From Acidithiobacillus ferrooxidans ATCC 23270 (lineage in GTDB: Bacteria; Pseudomonadota; Gammaproteobacteria; Acidithiobacillales; Acidithiobacillaceae), in contig NC_011761.1 in NCBI RefSeq assembly GCF_000021485.1, forward strand, positions 2,696,001 through 2,760,000: DNA of 64,000 nucleotides, given 5' to 3'. Positions within the stretch are counted from its first letter, which is position 1, and each line of letters begins with the position of its first letter. Both the position numbers and the translations under genes were made by a program. Of the stretch, positions 39,971 to 48,843 are shown in pieces. The notes under the pieces are model-generated. The model ran no database searches. It saw nothing but the letters and a program-made list of their open reading frames with translations, and was not told the DNA's origin.

Positions 39971-40732
39971 GTGCTCGCCAGTCGCGTCATACCCTGCCTC
40001 GATATCGACCATGGGCGCGTGGTGAAAGGCGTTCAGTTCGTCGCCCTGCGCGATGCCGGTGATCCGGTGGAAGTCGCCAAACGCTACAACGACGAGGGTG
40101 CCGACGAAATCACCTTTCTGGACATCTCCGCCAGTTATGAAGAGCGCGGCACCCTGGCCGATATGGTGTCCGCCGTGGCGGCGCAGGTCTTTATCCCACT
40201 GACCGTAGGTGGTGGCGTGCGTTGCGTCGAAGATATCCGCACCCTGCTCCTCGCCGGTGCCGACAAGGTCAGCATCAACAGCGCCGCCGTGAATGACCCG
40301 GAACTGGTACGCGCCGCCGCCCGGCGTTTCGGCAACTCCTGCATCGTCGTCGCCATCGACGCCAAGCGGGTAGAGGATCACTGGGAGGTCTTCACCCATG
40401 GCGGCCGGCGCGGTACCGGTCTGGACGCGGTGGCCTGGGCGCAGCGTATGGCGGCATATGGTGCCGGCGAAATCTTGCTCACCAGCATGGACCGCGACGG
40501 AACGGGCATCGGTTTCGACCTCGCCCTCACCCGCGCCATCAGCGACGCCGTACCAGTACCCGTGATCGCCTCCGGTGGGGTGGGAGAGATCCGGCACTTT
40601 GTCGAAGGCATCCAGCAGGGGCGTGCTGATGCGGTGTTGGCCGCCAGCGTCTTCCACTTCGGCCAGTTTCGCATCTCCGAGGTCAAGGCACGGATGGCTG
40701 CCGCGGGGATTCCGGTGCGCACAACCCGCTAA
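39971..40732 (+). CDS. hisF: Imidazole glycerol phosphate synthase cyclase subunit
   Basis: 253 residues. The GTG start gives [20 protein letters not shown]. Catalytic Asp residues lie in CLDIDHG and SMDRDGTG. It is 4 bases after hisA with GAGG upstream. It closes the imidazole ring with HisH. Confidence 0.95.
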   Translation: MLASRVIPCLDIDHGRVVKGVQFVALRDAGDPVEVAKRYNDEGADEITFLDISASYEERGTLADMVSAVAAQVFIPLTVGGGVRCVEDIRTLLLAGADKVSINSAAVNDPELVRAAARRFGNSCIVVAIDAKRVEDHWEVFTHGGRRGTGLDAVAWAQRMAAYGAGEILLTSMDRDGTGIGFDLALTRAISDAVPVPVIASGGVGEIRHFVEGIQQGRADAVLAASVFHFGQFRISEVKARMAAAGIPVRTTR

Positions 40733-40818
40733 AGCACGCAGTCCATCTGTCGGGTGCAACCTGGGTATTATTCGTATTATTTGAGTAGAAGGACATCAAC
40801 GAGGGGTTTCTGACCATC

Positions 40819-41511
40819 ATGAGCGAACCGGAAGCGCAGCACGCCGCCATACTCGCCGCCGTGCGCTGGAATGCAGACGGCCTGGTGCCTGCCATCGCCC
40901 AGGATGCCCGCAGCGGCAGGGTGCTCATGCTGGCCTGGATGAACGCCGACGCATTGCTGGCGACACTCCGTGACGGCCTTGGCACCTACTGGTCGCGCTC
41001 CCGGCAGGCACTCTGGCGTAAAGGCGAGACCTCCGGCCATATTCAACATCTGGTGGATCTGCGCCTGGACTGCGATGGCGATACACTCCTCCTGCGAGTC
41101 ATTCAGGAAGGTCCTGCCTGCCATACCGGGGAGCAAACCTGCTTCTTCCTCGGCCAACCCGGCGAGCAGGGCTGGCAGCATCAGGCCCCGCCTCCTGGCA
41201 GCATCCTCGACAGCCTGCAGGTCACCCTGCACAATCGGCGAACGGCTGATCCCGGCCAATCCTATGTGGCGCAACTGCTCCACGGCGGTCAGGACCGGAT
41301 CCTGAAAAAAGTCGGGGAGGAAGCTACCGAATTTGTCATCGCTTGCAAGAATCATGAGTCGAAGCATATCGTTGCAGAGGCGGCGGACCTCGTATTCCAT
41401 TTGATGGTAGCCCTGGAGGAAAGGGATTTACACATTGATGACGTCCTCGGAGAACTGGCGCGACGTGAAGGAATGTCCGGCCTGGAAGAAAAAGCGGCAA
41501 GGCGTCTATAA
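40819..41511 (+). CDS. hisI: Fused phosphoribosyl-AMP cyclohydrolase / phosphoribosyl-ATP pyrophosphatase
   Basis: 230 residues. The N-terminal HisI part has [28 protein letters not shown] and the zinc site segment DCDGDTLLL...GPACHTG. The C-terminal HisE part has [13 protein letters not shown]. It performs steps 2 and 3 of histidine synthesis. It ends the his operon and lies 86 bases after hisF. Confidence 0.95.
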   Translation: MSEPEAQHAAILAAVRWNADGLVPAIAQDARSGRVLMLAWMNADALLATLRDGLGTYWSRSRQALWRKGETSGHIQHLVDLRLDCDGDTLLLRVIQEGPACHTGEQTCFFLGQPGEQGWQHQAPPPGSILDSLQVTLHNRRTADPGQSYVAQLLHGGQDRILKKVGEEATEFVIACKNHESKHIVAEAADLVFHLMVALEERDLHIDDVLGELARREGMSGLEEKAARRL

Positions 41512-41513
41512 GC

Positions 41514-41542
41514 TTGACGCAACCACTTTATTTTCTTATGGT
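41514..41542 (+). promoter_or_regulatory. Sigma-70-type promoter for tatABC
   Basis: TTGACG (41514-41519) and TATGGT (41537-41542) are separated by exactly 17 bases, directly after the hisIE stop codon and about 49 bases before tatA. The match to consensus is 5/6 and 4/6. A short CCCCTGCGGGG element follows near the ribosome binding site. Confidence 0.5.
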
Positions 41543-41590
41543 CCAAAGTGAGTCGTAGCGCGTAACCCCTGCGGGGGAAGGAGAGCTGTC

Positions 41591-41809
41591 ATGGGCGCTT
41601 TTAGTATCTGGCATTTGATCATCATTCTGCTCATCGTGGTTGCCCTGTTTGGTACCACGAAGCTGCGCAACGTGGGTTCCGACCTCGGTTCCGCCATCAA
41701 GAGCTTCCGGTCCGCCGTCAAGGAGGAGGAGGAAAAGAAGGAAAGCATCGGCCGCACTATTGATGCCGAGGTCCAGCCCAGCAAAGAACACGAAACCGTC
41801 AACCGCTGA
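41591..41809 (+). CDS. tatA: Twin-arginine translocase subunit TatA
   Basis: 72 residues. One N-terminal membrane helix ([19 protein letters not shown]) is followed by an amphipathic helix and an acidic tail, the standard TatA plan. AAGGAGAG precedes the ATG. First gene of tatABC. Confidence 0.95.
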   Translation: MGAFSIWHLIIILLIVVALFGTTKLRNVGSDLGSAIKSFRSAVKEEEEKKESIGRTIDAEVQPSKEHETVNR

Positions 41810-41815
41810 TCGCTT

Positions 41816-42184
41816 ATGTTCGACTTCAGCTTTGGCGAACTCGCGCTGCTCGGAATCATCGCGCTGCTCGTGGTCGGGCCGGAGAAAATGCCCCAAATCG
41901 CGCGCACCGCGGGGAAGTGGTACGGCGCCATGCGGCGTACCATGACGAGTCTGCGCTCCGAGGTTGAGCAGCAGTTGTTGCTGGATGATCTGCGCCAGGA
42001 AGCCAACAAACTGCGTGACTATGCCCACGAGGAGTTGCTGCCTGCCGACATCACCGCTTCAGACACCCCGAAAACAACCGGTGAGAAGCCCGAAATGAAG
42101 GACGCTCACCAGCAGGGTGAACTCGATATCATGCCGGCAACGCAACACGCAGACCTGCCGGGACCGGAAGACCGCGTACATTGA
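41816..42184 (+). CDS. tatB: Twin-arginine translocase subunit TatB
   Basis: 122 residues. It starts MFDFSFGELALLGIIALLVVGPEKMPQ, the TatB N-terminal helix with GPEKxP hinge, followed by a long charged amphipathic region. It forms the substrate receptor with TatC. It lies 6 bases after tatA. Confidence 0.94.
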   Translation: MFDFSFGELALLGIIALLVVGPEKMPQIARTAGKWYGAMRRTMTSLRSEVEQQLLLDDLRQEANKLRDYAHEELLPADITASDTPKTTGEKPEMKDAHQQGELDIMPATQHADLPGPEDRVH

Positions 42185-42229
42185 TTCCGATGCCCACCTG
42201 ATGCTCCCACCGAGGTTCGTCATCATTAT

Positions 42230-42255
42230 GGATGCGCACCACGGCTTGCGCATCC
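42230..42255 (+). promoter_or_regulatory. Perfect stem-loop between tatB and tatC
   Basis: GGATGCGCA and TGCGCATCC form a perfect 9-bp stem around an 8-base loop, in the 138-base gap between tatB and tatC. There is no U-tract after it, so it is more likely an mRNA stability or processing element than a terminator. Confidence 0.6.
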
Positions 42256-42322
42256 AGAGGCTTTGCCGCTTGCCACCCACCAGATTCGCGCGCCTCGACA
42301 CTGCCCAAGGATATTTTTGAGC

Positions 42323-43129
42323 ATGGACAAATTGGCGGAAAACACCTTTATCGGCCATTTGCTGGAGTTGCGCCGCCGCGTGTTATTTGCAGTGATCGCT
42401 ATTTTTGTTGGCTTTCTGATCTCCTATCCTTTCTCCAAAACGATTTATAACATTCTCGCGGCCCCGCTTATTGATATATTACCAAAGGGCAGTCATTTAA
42501 TTTATACCAGTTTACCCGAAGTATTTTTGACCTACGTGCAGCTTTCTTTGTTGTCCGGATTTATTCTGGCGCTACCTGTCGTGCTCTATCAATTCTGGGC
42601 CTTCATAGCGCCCGGCCTCTATGAGCATGAGCGCAAGGCCTTTTTTCCGCTGATCTTTGCCTCCATTTTTCTGTTCATCGGCGGCATGCTCTTTGCGTAC
42701 TTTATCGTATTTCCCAATGCCTTCCGGTTTTTCGTGAGCTTTTCTGGCGGTGATATCACCGCCATGCCCAAAGTGGATAGTTACCTCTCGCTCATCGTCA
42801 AGTTCTCCCTGGCCTTCGGTCTGGCCTTCCAGATCCCCATTCTCATTATTGTACTGGTACGCGTCGGGGTGCTGCAGGTGGCCACACTGCAGCACGGTCG
42901 CCGCTATGCCTTCCTGATTTGCGCCATCGCCTCTGCATTGCTCAGTCCTCCCGACGTGTTATCCATGGTCATGCTCCTCATCCCCATGTATATGCTTTTT
43001 GAACTCGGATTATTTTTCGCCGCAAGATTGCCCGGGCCTCGGCCTGCGGAAGAAGACACCGGGGATAATGATATTGCTCCGTCATCCCACAGCATTGACG
43101 AGAAGGATAGTGATACATCACGAAGCTGA
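42323..43129 (+). CDS. tatC: Twin-arginine translocase subunit TatC
   Basis: 268 residues with six membrane segments. The ENTFIGHLLELRRRVLFAV N-terminus and FQIPILIIVLVRVGV are typical. TatC recognises the twin-arginine signal. The ATG at 42323 fits the family N-terminus. Acidophiles use Tat for folded cofactor-containing proteins such as Rieske proteins. Confidence 0.96.
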   Translation: MDKLAENTFIGHLLELRRRVLFAVIAIFVGFLISYPFSKTIYNILAAPLIDILPKGSHLIYTSLPEVFLTYVQLSLLSGFILALPVVLYQFWAFIAPGLYEHERKAFFPLIFASIFLFIGGMLFAYFIVFPNAFRFFVSFSGGDITAMPKVDSYLSLIVKFSLAFGLAFQIPILIIVLVRVGVLQVATLQHGRRYAFLICAIASALLSPPDVLSMVMLLIPMYMLFELGLFFAARLPGPRPAEEDTGDNDIAPSSHSIDEKDSDTSRS

Positions 43130-43217
43130 GCAAGCTGAAATGGATGCCAACCATACCATGACATAGCAGGCCTGTTTATTGGGTCAATCCGACTCGTCCT
43201 TGCGGAGCCCACGCCCC

Positions 43218-43236
43218 GCCGCCGTACGACGGCGGC
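43218..43236. promoter_or_regulatory. GC-rich palindrome between tatC and cbbL
   Basis: GCCGCCGT-ACG-ACGGCGGC is a perfect 8-bp inverted repeat with a 3-base loop. No U-tract follows on either strand. It may mark the end of the tat transcript or be a protein site. Confidence 0.4.
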
Positions 43237-43321
43237 AAGCACCGCCAACCACCGAACATCAGACGCGTAGTCACAAACCACCATCACATCAGTGATACGT
43301 TATTGAAAAAATAATAACTAC

Positions 43322-43354
43322 TTATTAGCGCTTATGATTCACCCGCACTATAGT
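43322..43354 (+). promoter_or_regulatory. Putative cbb promoter with a LysR-type (CbbR-like) site
   Basis: TTATTAGCGCTTATGA (43322-43337) is an imperfect palindrome centred on AGCGCT and contains TTA-N7-TTA, compatible with the TNA-N7/8-TNA rule for CbbR binding. A TATAGT -10-like hexamer follows at 43349-43354; no good -35 is seen, as expected for an activator-dependent promoter. No cbbR gene is adjacent. Assignment is inference. Confidence 0.4.
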
Positions 43355-43424
43355 TCGATCATCGCTGCAGACGCAGCGATTGCGCCGGGGGCACCGGCGT
43401 CGGGCAACTGCATGGAGGTGGCAT

Positions 43425-44846
43425 ATGGCCGTCAAGACCTATAACGCGGGTGTGAAGGATTACCGGAACACCTATTGGGAACCGGATTACAGCGTCAAGG
43501 ATACCGATATCCTTGCCGTGTTCAAGATTACTCCCCAGGCGGGCGTGGATCGTGAGGAGGCCGCTGCTGCGGTTGCCGCCGAATCCTCTACCGGCACCTG
43601 GACCACGGTGTGGACGGACCTTCTCACCGACCTTGACTACTACAAGGGGCGCGCATACAGGATTGAAGACGTTCCGGGCGATGATACCTGTTTCTATGCG
43701 TTCATTGCCTACCCCATCGATCTCTTCGAAGAAGGTTCCGTGGTCAACGTCTTCACCTCGCTGGTTGGTAACGTCTTCGGCTTCAAGGCGGTACGTGCCC
43801 TGCGCCTGGAAGACGTCCGTTTCCCCATCGCCTACGTCAAGACCTGCGGTGGGCCACCCCACGGGATTCAGGTCGAACGCGACATCATGAACAAGTATGG
43901 TCGCCCATTGCTGGGCTGCACCATCAAACCCAAGCTGGGTTTGTCGGCCAAGAACTATGGTCGCGCCTGCTATGAAGGTCTGCGTGGTGGACTCGACTTC
44001 ACTAAAGATGACGAAAACGTCAATAGCCAGCCTTTCATGCGCTGGAGGCAGCGTTTCGACTTCGTCATGGAGGCCATCCAGAAGGCCGAGGCCGAGACCG
44101 GAGAGCGTAAGGGGCACTACCTGAACGTTACCGCCCCGACTCCGGAGGAAATGTACAAGCGTGCGGAGTACGCCAAGGAAATCGGCGCACCCATCATCAT
44201 GCACGATTACATCACCGGCGGCTTCTGCGCCAACACGGGTCTGGCCAACTGGTGCCGCGACAACGGCATGCTCCTGCACATTCACCGCGCCATGCATGCG
44301 GTGCTGGACCGCAACCCTCACCACGGCATCCACTTCCGTGTGCTGACCAAGATTCTCCGTCTGTCCGGCGGCGATCACCTGCACTCGGGTACCGTGGTCG
44401 GCAAGCTCGAAGGCGACCGTGAGGCGACCCTGGGCTGGATCGACATCATGCGTGATAGATTCATCAAGGAAGATCGCAGCCGAGGCATCTTCTTCGACCA
44501 GGACTGGGGCTCCATGCCGGGTGTGATGCCGGTCGCTTCCGGTGGTATCCACGTTTGGCACATGCCGGCGCTGGTCACCATCTTTGGTGATGACTCGGTG
44601 TTGCAGTTCGGTGGCGGCACCCTCGGTCATCCCTGGGGCAATGCCGCAGGTGCTGCGGCCAACCGCGTCGCGCTGGAAGCCTGTGTGGAAGCCCGCAACC
44701 GCGGTGTGGCCATCGAGAAGGAAGGCAAGGCTGTTCTCACTGAGGCGGCCAAGCACTCCCCCGAACTCAAGATTGCCATGGAAACGTGGAAAGAGATCAA
44801 GTTCGAATTCGATACGGTCGACAAGCTGGACGTTGCCCATAAATAA
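43425..44846 (+). CDS. cbbL: RuBisCO large subunit, form I
   Basis: 473 residues. Carbamylated Lys194 lies in [14 protein letters not shown], the catalytic Lys in [11 protein letters not shown] at 168/170, [12 protein letters not shown] in the middle, and the [19 protein letters not shown] and [12 protein letters not shown] loops are intact. The sequence looks like the green-type form IA of chemoautotrophs. GGAGG lies 6 bases before the ATG. Followed by cbbS, cbbQ and cbbO, without carboxysome genes, so this is the cytosolic-type operon. Confidence 0.98.
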   Translation: MAVKTYNAGVKDYRNTYWEPDYSVKDTDILAVFKITPQAGVDREEAAAAVAAESSTGTWTTVWTDLLTDLDYYKGRAYRIEDVPGDDTCFYAFIAYPIDLFEEGSVVNVFTSLVGNVFGFKAVRALRLEDVRFPIAYVKTCGGPPHGIQVERDIMNKYGRPLLGCTIKPKLGLSAKNYGRACYEGLRGGLDFTKDDENVNSQPFMRWRQRFDFVMEAIQKAEAETGERKGHYLNVTAPTPEEMYKRAEYAKEIGAPIIMHDYITGGFCANTGLANWCRDNGMLLHIHRAMHAVLDRNPHHGIHFRVLTKILRLSGGDHLHSGTVVGKLEGDREATLGWIDIMRDRFIKEDRSRGIFFDQDWGSMPGVMPVASGGIHVWHMPALVTIFGDDSVLQFGGGTLGHPWGNAAGAAANRVALEACVEARNRGVAIEKEGKAVLTEAAKHSPELKIAMETWKEIKFEFDTVDKLDVAHK

Positions 44847-44876
44847 GCACGTTTATCACCTGCCCAGGAGTCCTTT

Positions 44877-45233
44877 ATGAGTGAAGTACAGGATTACAAA
44901 TCCCGTCTCTCCGACCCGGCGAGCCGGAAGTTCGAGACACTGTCTTACCTGCCCGCCCTGACCGCGGAGCAGATCCGTCAACAGGTTGCGTATATTGTTT
45001 CCAAGGGCTGGAATCCGGCGGTAGAACATACCGAACCGGAAAACGCCTTCGGCAACTACTGGTATATGTGGAAGTTGCCCATGTTCGGCGAAACGGACGT
45101 GGACACCATTCTGAAAGAAGCGGAAGCCTGCCATAAGGCGAATCCCCATAACCACGTCCGTATCGTCGGCTATGATAACTTCAAGCAGTCCCAGGGTACT
45201 TCCCTGGTAGTCTATCGGGGCAAGACCGTATAA
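44877..45233 (+). CDS. cbbS: RuBisCO small subunit
   Basis: 118 residues with [18 protein letters not shown], the conserved [12 protein letters not shown] and HVRIVGYDN. It caps the large-subunit octamer. CAGGAGTCC precedes the ATG, 30 bases after cbbL. Confidence 0.97.
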   Translation: MSEVQDYKSRLSDPASRKFETLSYLPALTAEQIRQQVAYIVSKGWNPAVEHTEPENAFGNYWYMWKLPMFGETDVDTILKEAEACHKANPHNHVRIVGYDNFKQSQGTSLVVYRGKTV

Positions 45234-45240
45234 GTCCCGT

Positions 45241-45279
45241 GCCGTACCGCCCAGCCTTTTTGCGCTGAGCCGGTGCGGC
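45241..45279 (+). promoter_or_regulatory. Intercistronic stem-loop between cbbS and cbbQ
   Basis: GCCGTACCG (45241-45249) pairs with CGGTGCGGC (45271-45279) with one G-U-type mismatch, and CAGC/GCTG form an inner stem around a U-rich loop. There is no terminal U-tract. It lies just after cbbS, where a processing or stabilising hairpin would raise RuBisCO mRNA above that of the activase genes. Confidence 0.5.
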
Positions 45280-45388
45280 GCTTGTCGAGAGCATTTCTGA
45301 TGTTGTGCAGGGCCGTTTTCGCCCGAAATGTTCCCGTCAAGTGCCGTGTTTCCCTGTCCAGGAACGTTTTCCCGAGGAGCAGCATTCC

Positions 45389-46192
45389 ATGAACGACCAG
45401 TTGACTGAATACCGCATCAAGAAAGCACCTTACTACCGTGCCACCGGCGATGAAACAGAACTTTACGAAGCCGCTTACAGCGTGCGCATGCCGATGATGC
45501 TCAAAGGTCCCACCGGCTGTGGCAAGACCCGCTTCGTAGAGTATATGGCCTACAAACTGGGCAAACCGTTGATTACGGTAGCATGCAATGAAGACATGAC
45601 GGCCTCTGACCTGGTCGGACGTTTCCTGCTCGACCCCCAGGGCACCCGCTGGCAGGATGGCCCATTGACCCTGGCCGCGCGTCTGGGCGCCATCTGCTAT
45701 CTGGATGAGGTGGTGGAAGCCCGTCAGGATACCACGGTGGTTATCCATCCGCTGACCGACAACCGCCGGGTACTGCCCCTGGAGAAGAAGGGCGAACTGG
45801 TGCAAGCCCATCCCGATTTCCAGTTGGTGATTTCTTACAACCCAGGCTATCAGAGCCTCATGAAGGATCTGAAGCAGTCCACCAAGCAGCGTTTCGGGGC
45901 CCTGGATTTCAACTACCCCGATCACGAAATCGAGGCAGAAATTGTCTCTCACGAAACCGGGGTCAACAAGGAAGTCGCCGACAAGCTGGTGTCCATCGCC
46001 GAGCGCGCCCGTAATCTGAAGGGCCATGGTCTGGATGAAGGCATTTCCACCCGTATGCTGGTCTACGCAGGTTCCTTGATCAACAAGGGTGTTGAGGCGA
46101 AGGCCGCCTGCCGGGTGACCCTGGTACGTCCGATCACCGATGATCCCGATATGCGTGACGCTCTGGACGCCGCAGTCACCACGTACTTCTGA
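45389..46192 (+). CDS. cbbQ: RuBisCO activase AAA+ ATPase CbbQ
   Basis: 267-residue MoxR-type AAA+ protein. Walker A GPTGCGKT is at 40-47 and Walker B lies in [14 protein letters not shown], with the sensor segment [10 protein letters not shown]. With CbbO it removes inhibitory sugar phosphates from RuBisCO. The ATG at 45389 has GAGGAGCAG upstream; a longer frame from 45305 is unlikely. Confidence 0.95.
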   Translation: MNDQLTEYRIKKAPYYRATGDETELYEAAYSVRMPMMLKGPTGCGKTRFVEYMAYKLGKPLITVACNEDMTASDLVGRFLLDPQGTRWQDGPLTLAARLGAICYLDEVVEARQDTTVVIHPLTDNRRVLPLEKKGELVQAHPDFQLVISYNPGYQSLMKDLKQSTKQRFGALDFNYPDHEIEAEIVSHETGVNKEVADKLVSIAERARNLKGHGLDEGISTRMLVYAGSLINKGVEAKAACRVTLVRPITDDPDMRDALDAAVTTYF

Positions 46193-46243
46193 GTTCTCCC
46201 GTTCGCCTTGCCGTACAGAGGATCTAACGATCACGGAGGACGT

Positions 46244-48562
46244 ATGAAACATCTCGAAGATTACGCAGAACTGCTGCAGGCTTTTGGCGAGGGAAGCCAG
46301 GCCATCCTGCAGAGCAAATGGCAGGAGGCCACCCGGGTCTTCAGTCCGTCAGGCCTGGATCAGTACCTGGACGGTGCCATGGGGTTGCGATCTCTGGGCA
46401 AGGGCGATGGCTTGGTGAGCAGTTATCTGGATGCCGCCCCCCACATCGCCCGGGAAGTGGGAGAGGATGCCGTCTGGGAACTGGTGGGTGCCGTCATGAA
46501 AATGGCGTCCAAAACCAGCGGTGCGGTACTGGAGGCGGTGGTGTCCACCAGTCCGACAGCCGCCAACCGCCTGGCCGATCCGGAGCTCTTCAAAAGCTAT
46601 CTCGGCATGCTGGACCGCCTGCTCGCGCAAGTGCCCCGCGCGCTGCGGCCCATGCTGGAAAATATCGACCAGCTTTTCGGCTATTTGACGCTGGGCGGCT
46701 TGCGCCGCTGGGCACTCTGGGGCGCACACGCCCATCGTACGGACTTCGAAGCGCAAATAGCCTACTTTTCCCTGAAAAGTCCGGAAGCCCTGGCCATGCT
46801 GCAACAGGAGCGCAAGGGCACGTTATTTGTGGATATTCAGCGACGCCTGCGGATGTATCTGCGTGCGCTCTGGGGGCGGGATTTTTTCCTGCGCCCCACC
46901 AGCGGTGACTTTGAAGATCGCGAAGGGTATCGGCCTTATATCGAAGGGATTTTCATCCACCTTCCCGATGCCTACGACGACTGGGAAGATATCGATGGGA
47001 TGACCCGCTATCGCGCCGTGGCGGTCCACGCCGCAGCCCACGTCGCCTATATGCGGAAGGCGATTTCCGCCGAAGCCCTCACACCGGAGCAAATGGCCGT
47101 GATCGGTCTGTTTGAAGATGCCCGGGTGGAAGCCTTGGCGATGCGGGCCTTTCCCGGCATCCGCGCCATCTGGCTGCCTTTTCATACGGCGGTGGCGGGG
47201 CCAGTGGCCAGCATGGGACATCTGTTCTCCCGTCTGGCACGGGCCATCATCGATCCCGACTATGTGGATGACAATGCCTGGGTACAGGAAGGCCGAAGGG
47301 TATTCATGGAGGCCGAAGCCCGCTGGGACGATCCGCAACTTTCCTGGGATTTGGGGGTACACCTTGCGGACCGTCTTCGAAATCAGAGAGTCAGTTACCA
47401 CGCTCGCACCGACATTCCCGACATCCTCTACCGCGACGACAACCGTTACATCTGGGAGTTTGAGGAAATCGACTGGGAGCATGAAACGACCATCCTGCCC
47501 GGTGCCCAGGTGCGCAAGTACGTAAACGTCATGGAAATGGTCAATGAGGTGGATACCGAGCTGGCCGGGGATGATGCGCAGGAAGTCTGGGTACTGCAAT
47601 CAGAGTTGTTCCCCTATGAAGATATGGGACTGAGCTATAACCAGATGGAAGGCAAAGAGCCAGTCTCCGATCCCTTTCATTACCCGGAATGGGATTACCA
47701 GATTCAGGCCAGTCGTCCGCTCTGGGCGACGGTGCTGGAGCGTCGCCCCCGTCTGGGCGACGCCAGGGTGGTGCGGGAAGTGCTTGAGAAATACAAGCCG
47801 GTCTCCAGCCGCCTCAGATACCTGATAGAAGCCTTGCAGCCTCAGGGTGTGCAACGGTTGCGCAAGCAGGAGGACGGCGACGAAATCGATGTGGAGGCGG
47901 CGGTGCGTGCGCTGGTGGATATCCGAATGGGTCTGGCGCCGGATACCCGTATCCACATGCGTAGCTTGCGCAAGGTGCGCGACCTGGGTGTGCTGGTATT
48001 GATGGATTTGTCCGAGTCGACCAACGACAAGGTTCGCGGTTCGGAAGACAGCATTCTGCAACTCACCCGCGACGCCACCTCCCTGCTGGCCGATGCCATG
48101 AACCGGATTGGTGATCCTTTTGCGATTCACGGTTTCCATTCCGATGGTCGTCATGATGTGGCCTATTATCGCTTCAAGGATTTTGACGAGGCCTACAGCG
48201 AGGAGGCCATGGGGCGCATTGCCGGCATGACGGGCAAATTCTCGACGCGCATGGGTGCGGCACTAAGACACGCCGGGCATCATCTGCGCCACCAGCGGCA
48301 AAGCAGAAAACTGCTCCTGGTGATTACCGATGGTGAACCGGCGGACATCGACGTGCGGGATCCTCAGTATTTGCGCCACGATGCCAGGCGGGCCGTGGAA
48401 GACCTGGGAAGAGATGGCGTGATCACCTATTGCCTCAGCCTGGATCCTCATGCCGATGAATACGTATCGCGGATTTTCGGGGCGCGGAACTATCAGGTAA
48501 TCGACCATGTCGAGCGCCTGCCGGAGCGCCTGCCTATATTATACGCTGGGCTGACCCGATAA
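46244..48562 (+). CDS. cbbO: RuBisCO activase adaptor CbbO with von Willebrand A domain
   Basis: 772 residues. A long helical N-terminal part is followed by a C-terminal VWA domain whose MIDAS motif is D588-x-S590-x-S592 in LMDLSESTND, with TGKFSTRMGAAL and ITDGEPADID further on. CbbO is the adaptor linking hexameric CbbQ to RuBisCO. GGAGGACGT precedes the ATG at 46244. It ends the cbb operon. Confidence 0.95.
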   Translation: MKHLEDYAELLQAFGEGSQAILQSKWQEATRVFSPSGLDQYLDGAMGLRSLGKGDGLVSSYLDAAPHIAREVGEDAVWELVGAVMKMASKTSGAVLEAVVSTSPTAANRLADPELFKSYLGMLDRLLAQVPRALRPMLENIDQLFGYLTLGGLRRWALWGAHAHRTDFEAQIAYFSLKSPEALAMLQQERKGTLFVDIQRRLRMYLRALWGRDFFLRPTSGDFEDREGYRPYIEGIFIHLPDAYDDWEDIDGMTRYRAVAVHAAAHVAYMRKAISAEALTPEQMAVIGLFEDARVEALAMRAFPGIRAIWLPFHTAVAGPVASMGHLFSRLARAIIDPDYVDDNAWVQEGRRVFMEAEARWDDPQLSWDLGVHLADRLRNQRVSYHARTDIPDILYRDDNRYIWEFEEIDWEHETTILPGAQVRKYVNVMEMVNEVDTELAGDDAQEVWVLQSELFPYEDMGLSYNQMEGKEPVSDPFHYPEWDYQIQASRPLWATVLERRPRLGDARVVREVLEKYKPVSSRLRYLIEALQPQGVQRLRKQEDGDEIDVEAAVRALVDIRMGLAPDTRIHMRSLRKVRDLGVLVLMDLSESTNDKVRGSEDSILQLTRDATSLLADAMNRIGDPFAIHGFHSDGRHDVAYYRFKDFDEAYSEEAMGRIAGMTGKFSTRMGAALRHAGHHLRHQRQSRKLLLVITDGEPADIDVRDPQYLRHDARRAVEDLGRDGVITYCLSLDPHADEYVSRIFGARNYQVIDHVERLPERLPILYAGLTR

Positions 48563-48616
48563 GCTGCCTACCCTATATACAACGGCGATCATGGCCCTGG
48601 CGCGGGGCATCCGGCA

Positions 48617-48645
48617 TTGACGTACCCTCACGGCACAAATAACAT
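48617..48645 (+). promoter_or_regulatory. Sigma-70-type promoter upstream of the c-di-GMP gene
   Basis: TTGACG (48617-48622) and TAACAT (48640-48645) are 17 bases apart, in the gap after cbbO. They would drive the small ORF at 48742 and the GGDEF/EAL gene. The -10 is weak (4/6). Confidence 0.4.
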
Positions 48646-48741
48646 CCCTACTCAAGAAATCATCGGCCTCAAACCGGATGGCCTCTCCGCAGGGGTTGCC
48701 TTTTTCTGCCATCCCCATTGCCATAATCCATAGAGGAAATC

Positions 48742-48843
48742 ATGACAAAAACCGACGGTGAAAGAGTCCAGATATCCGCCAAGCGCAGTGTCCATTTCAA
48801 GGCGGCCGGAGGCCTCCAAAGAAAAATTCCTCAGCCTCAATGA
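48742..48843 (+). CDS. Small upstream ORF (33 residues), possible leader peptide
   Basis: A short frame MTKTDGERVQ... with a good GAGGAAAT ribosome binding site ends in a TGA at 48841-48843 that overlaps the ATG (48840) of the GGDEF/EAL gene as ATGA. The GGDEF/EAL ATG itself has no convincing binding site, so the small ORF may couple its translation. Alternatively it could be the true N-terminus separated by a frameshift. No family recognised. Confidence 0.4.
   Translation: MTKTDGERVQISAKRSVHFKAAGGLQRKIPQPQ

Noticed and set aside
43359-44840. Minus-strand open frame of 493 codons
   Set aside because: Antisense shadow of cbbL; high GC coding bias on the plus strand creates long antisense frames.
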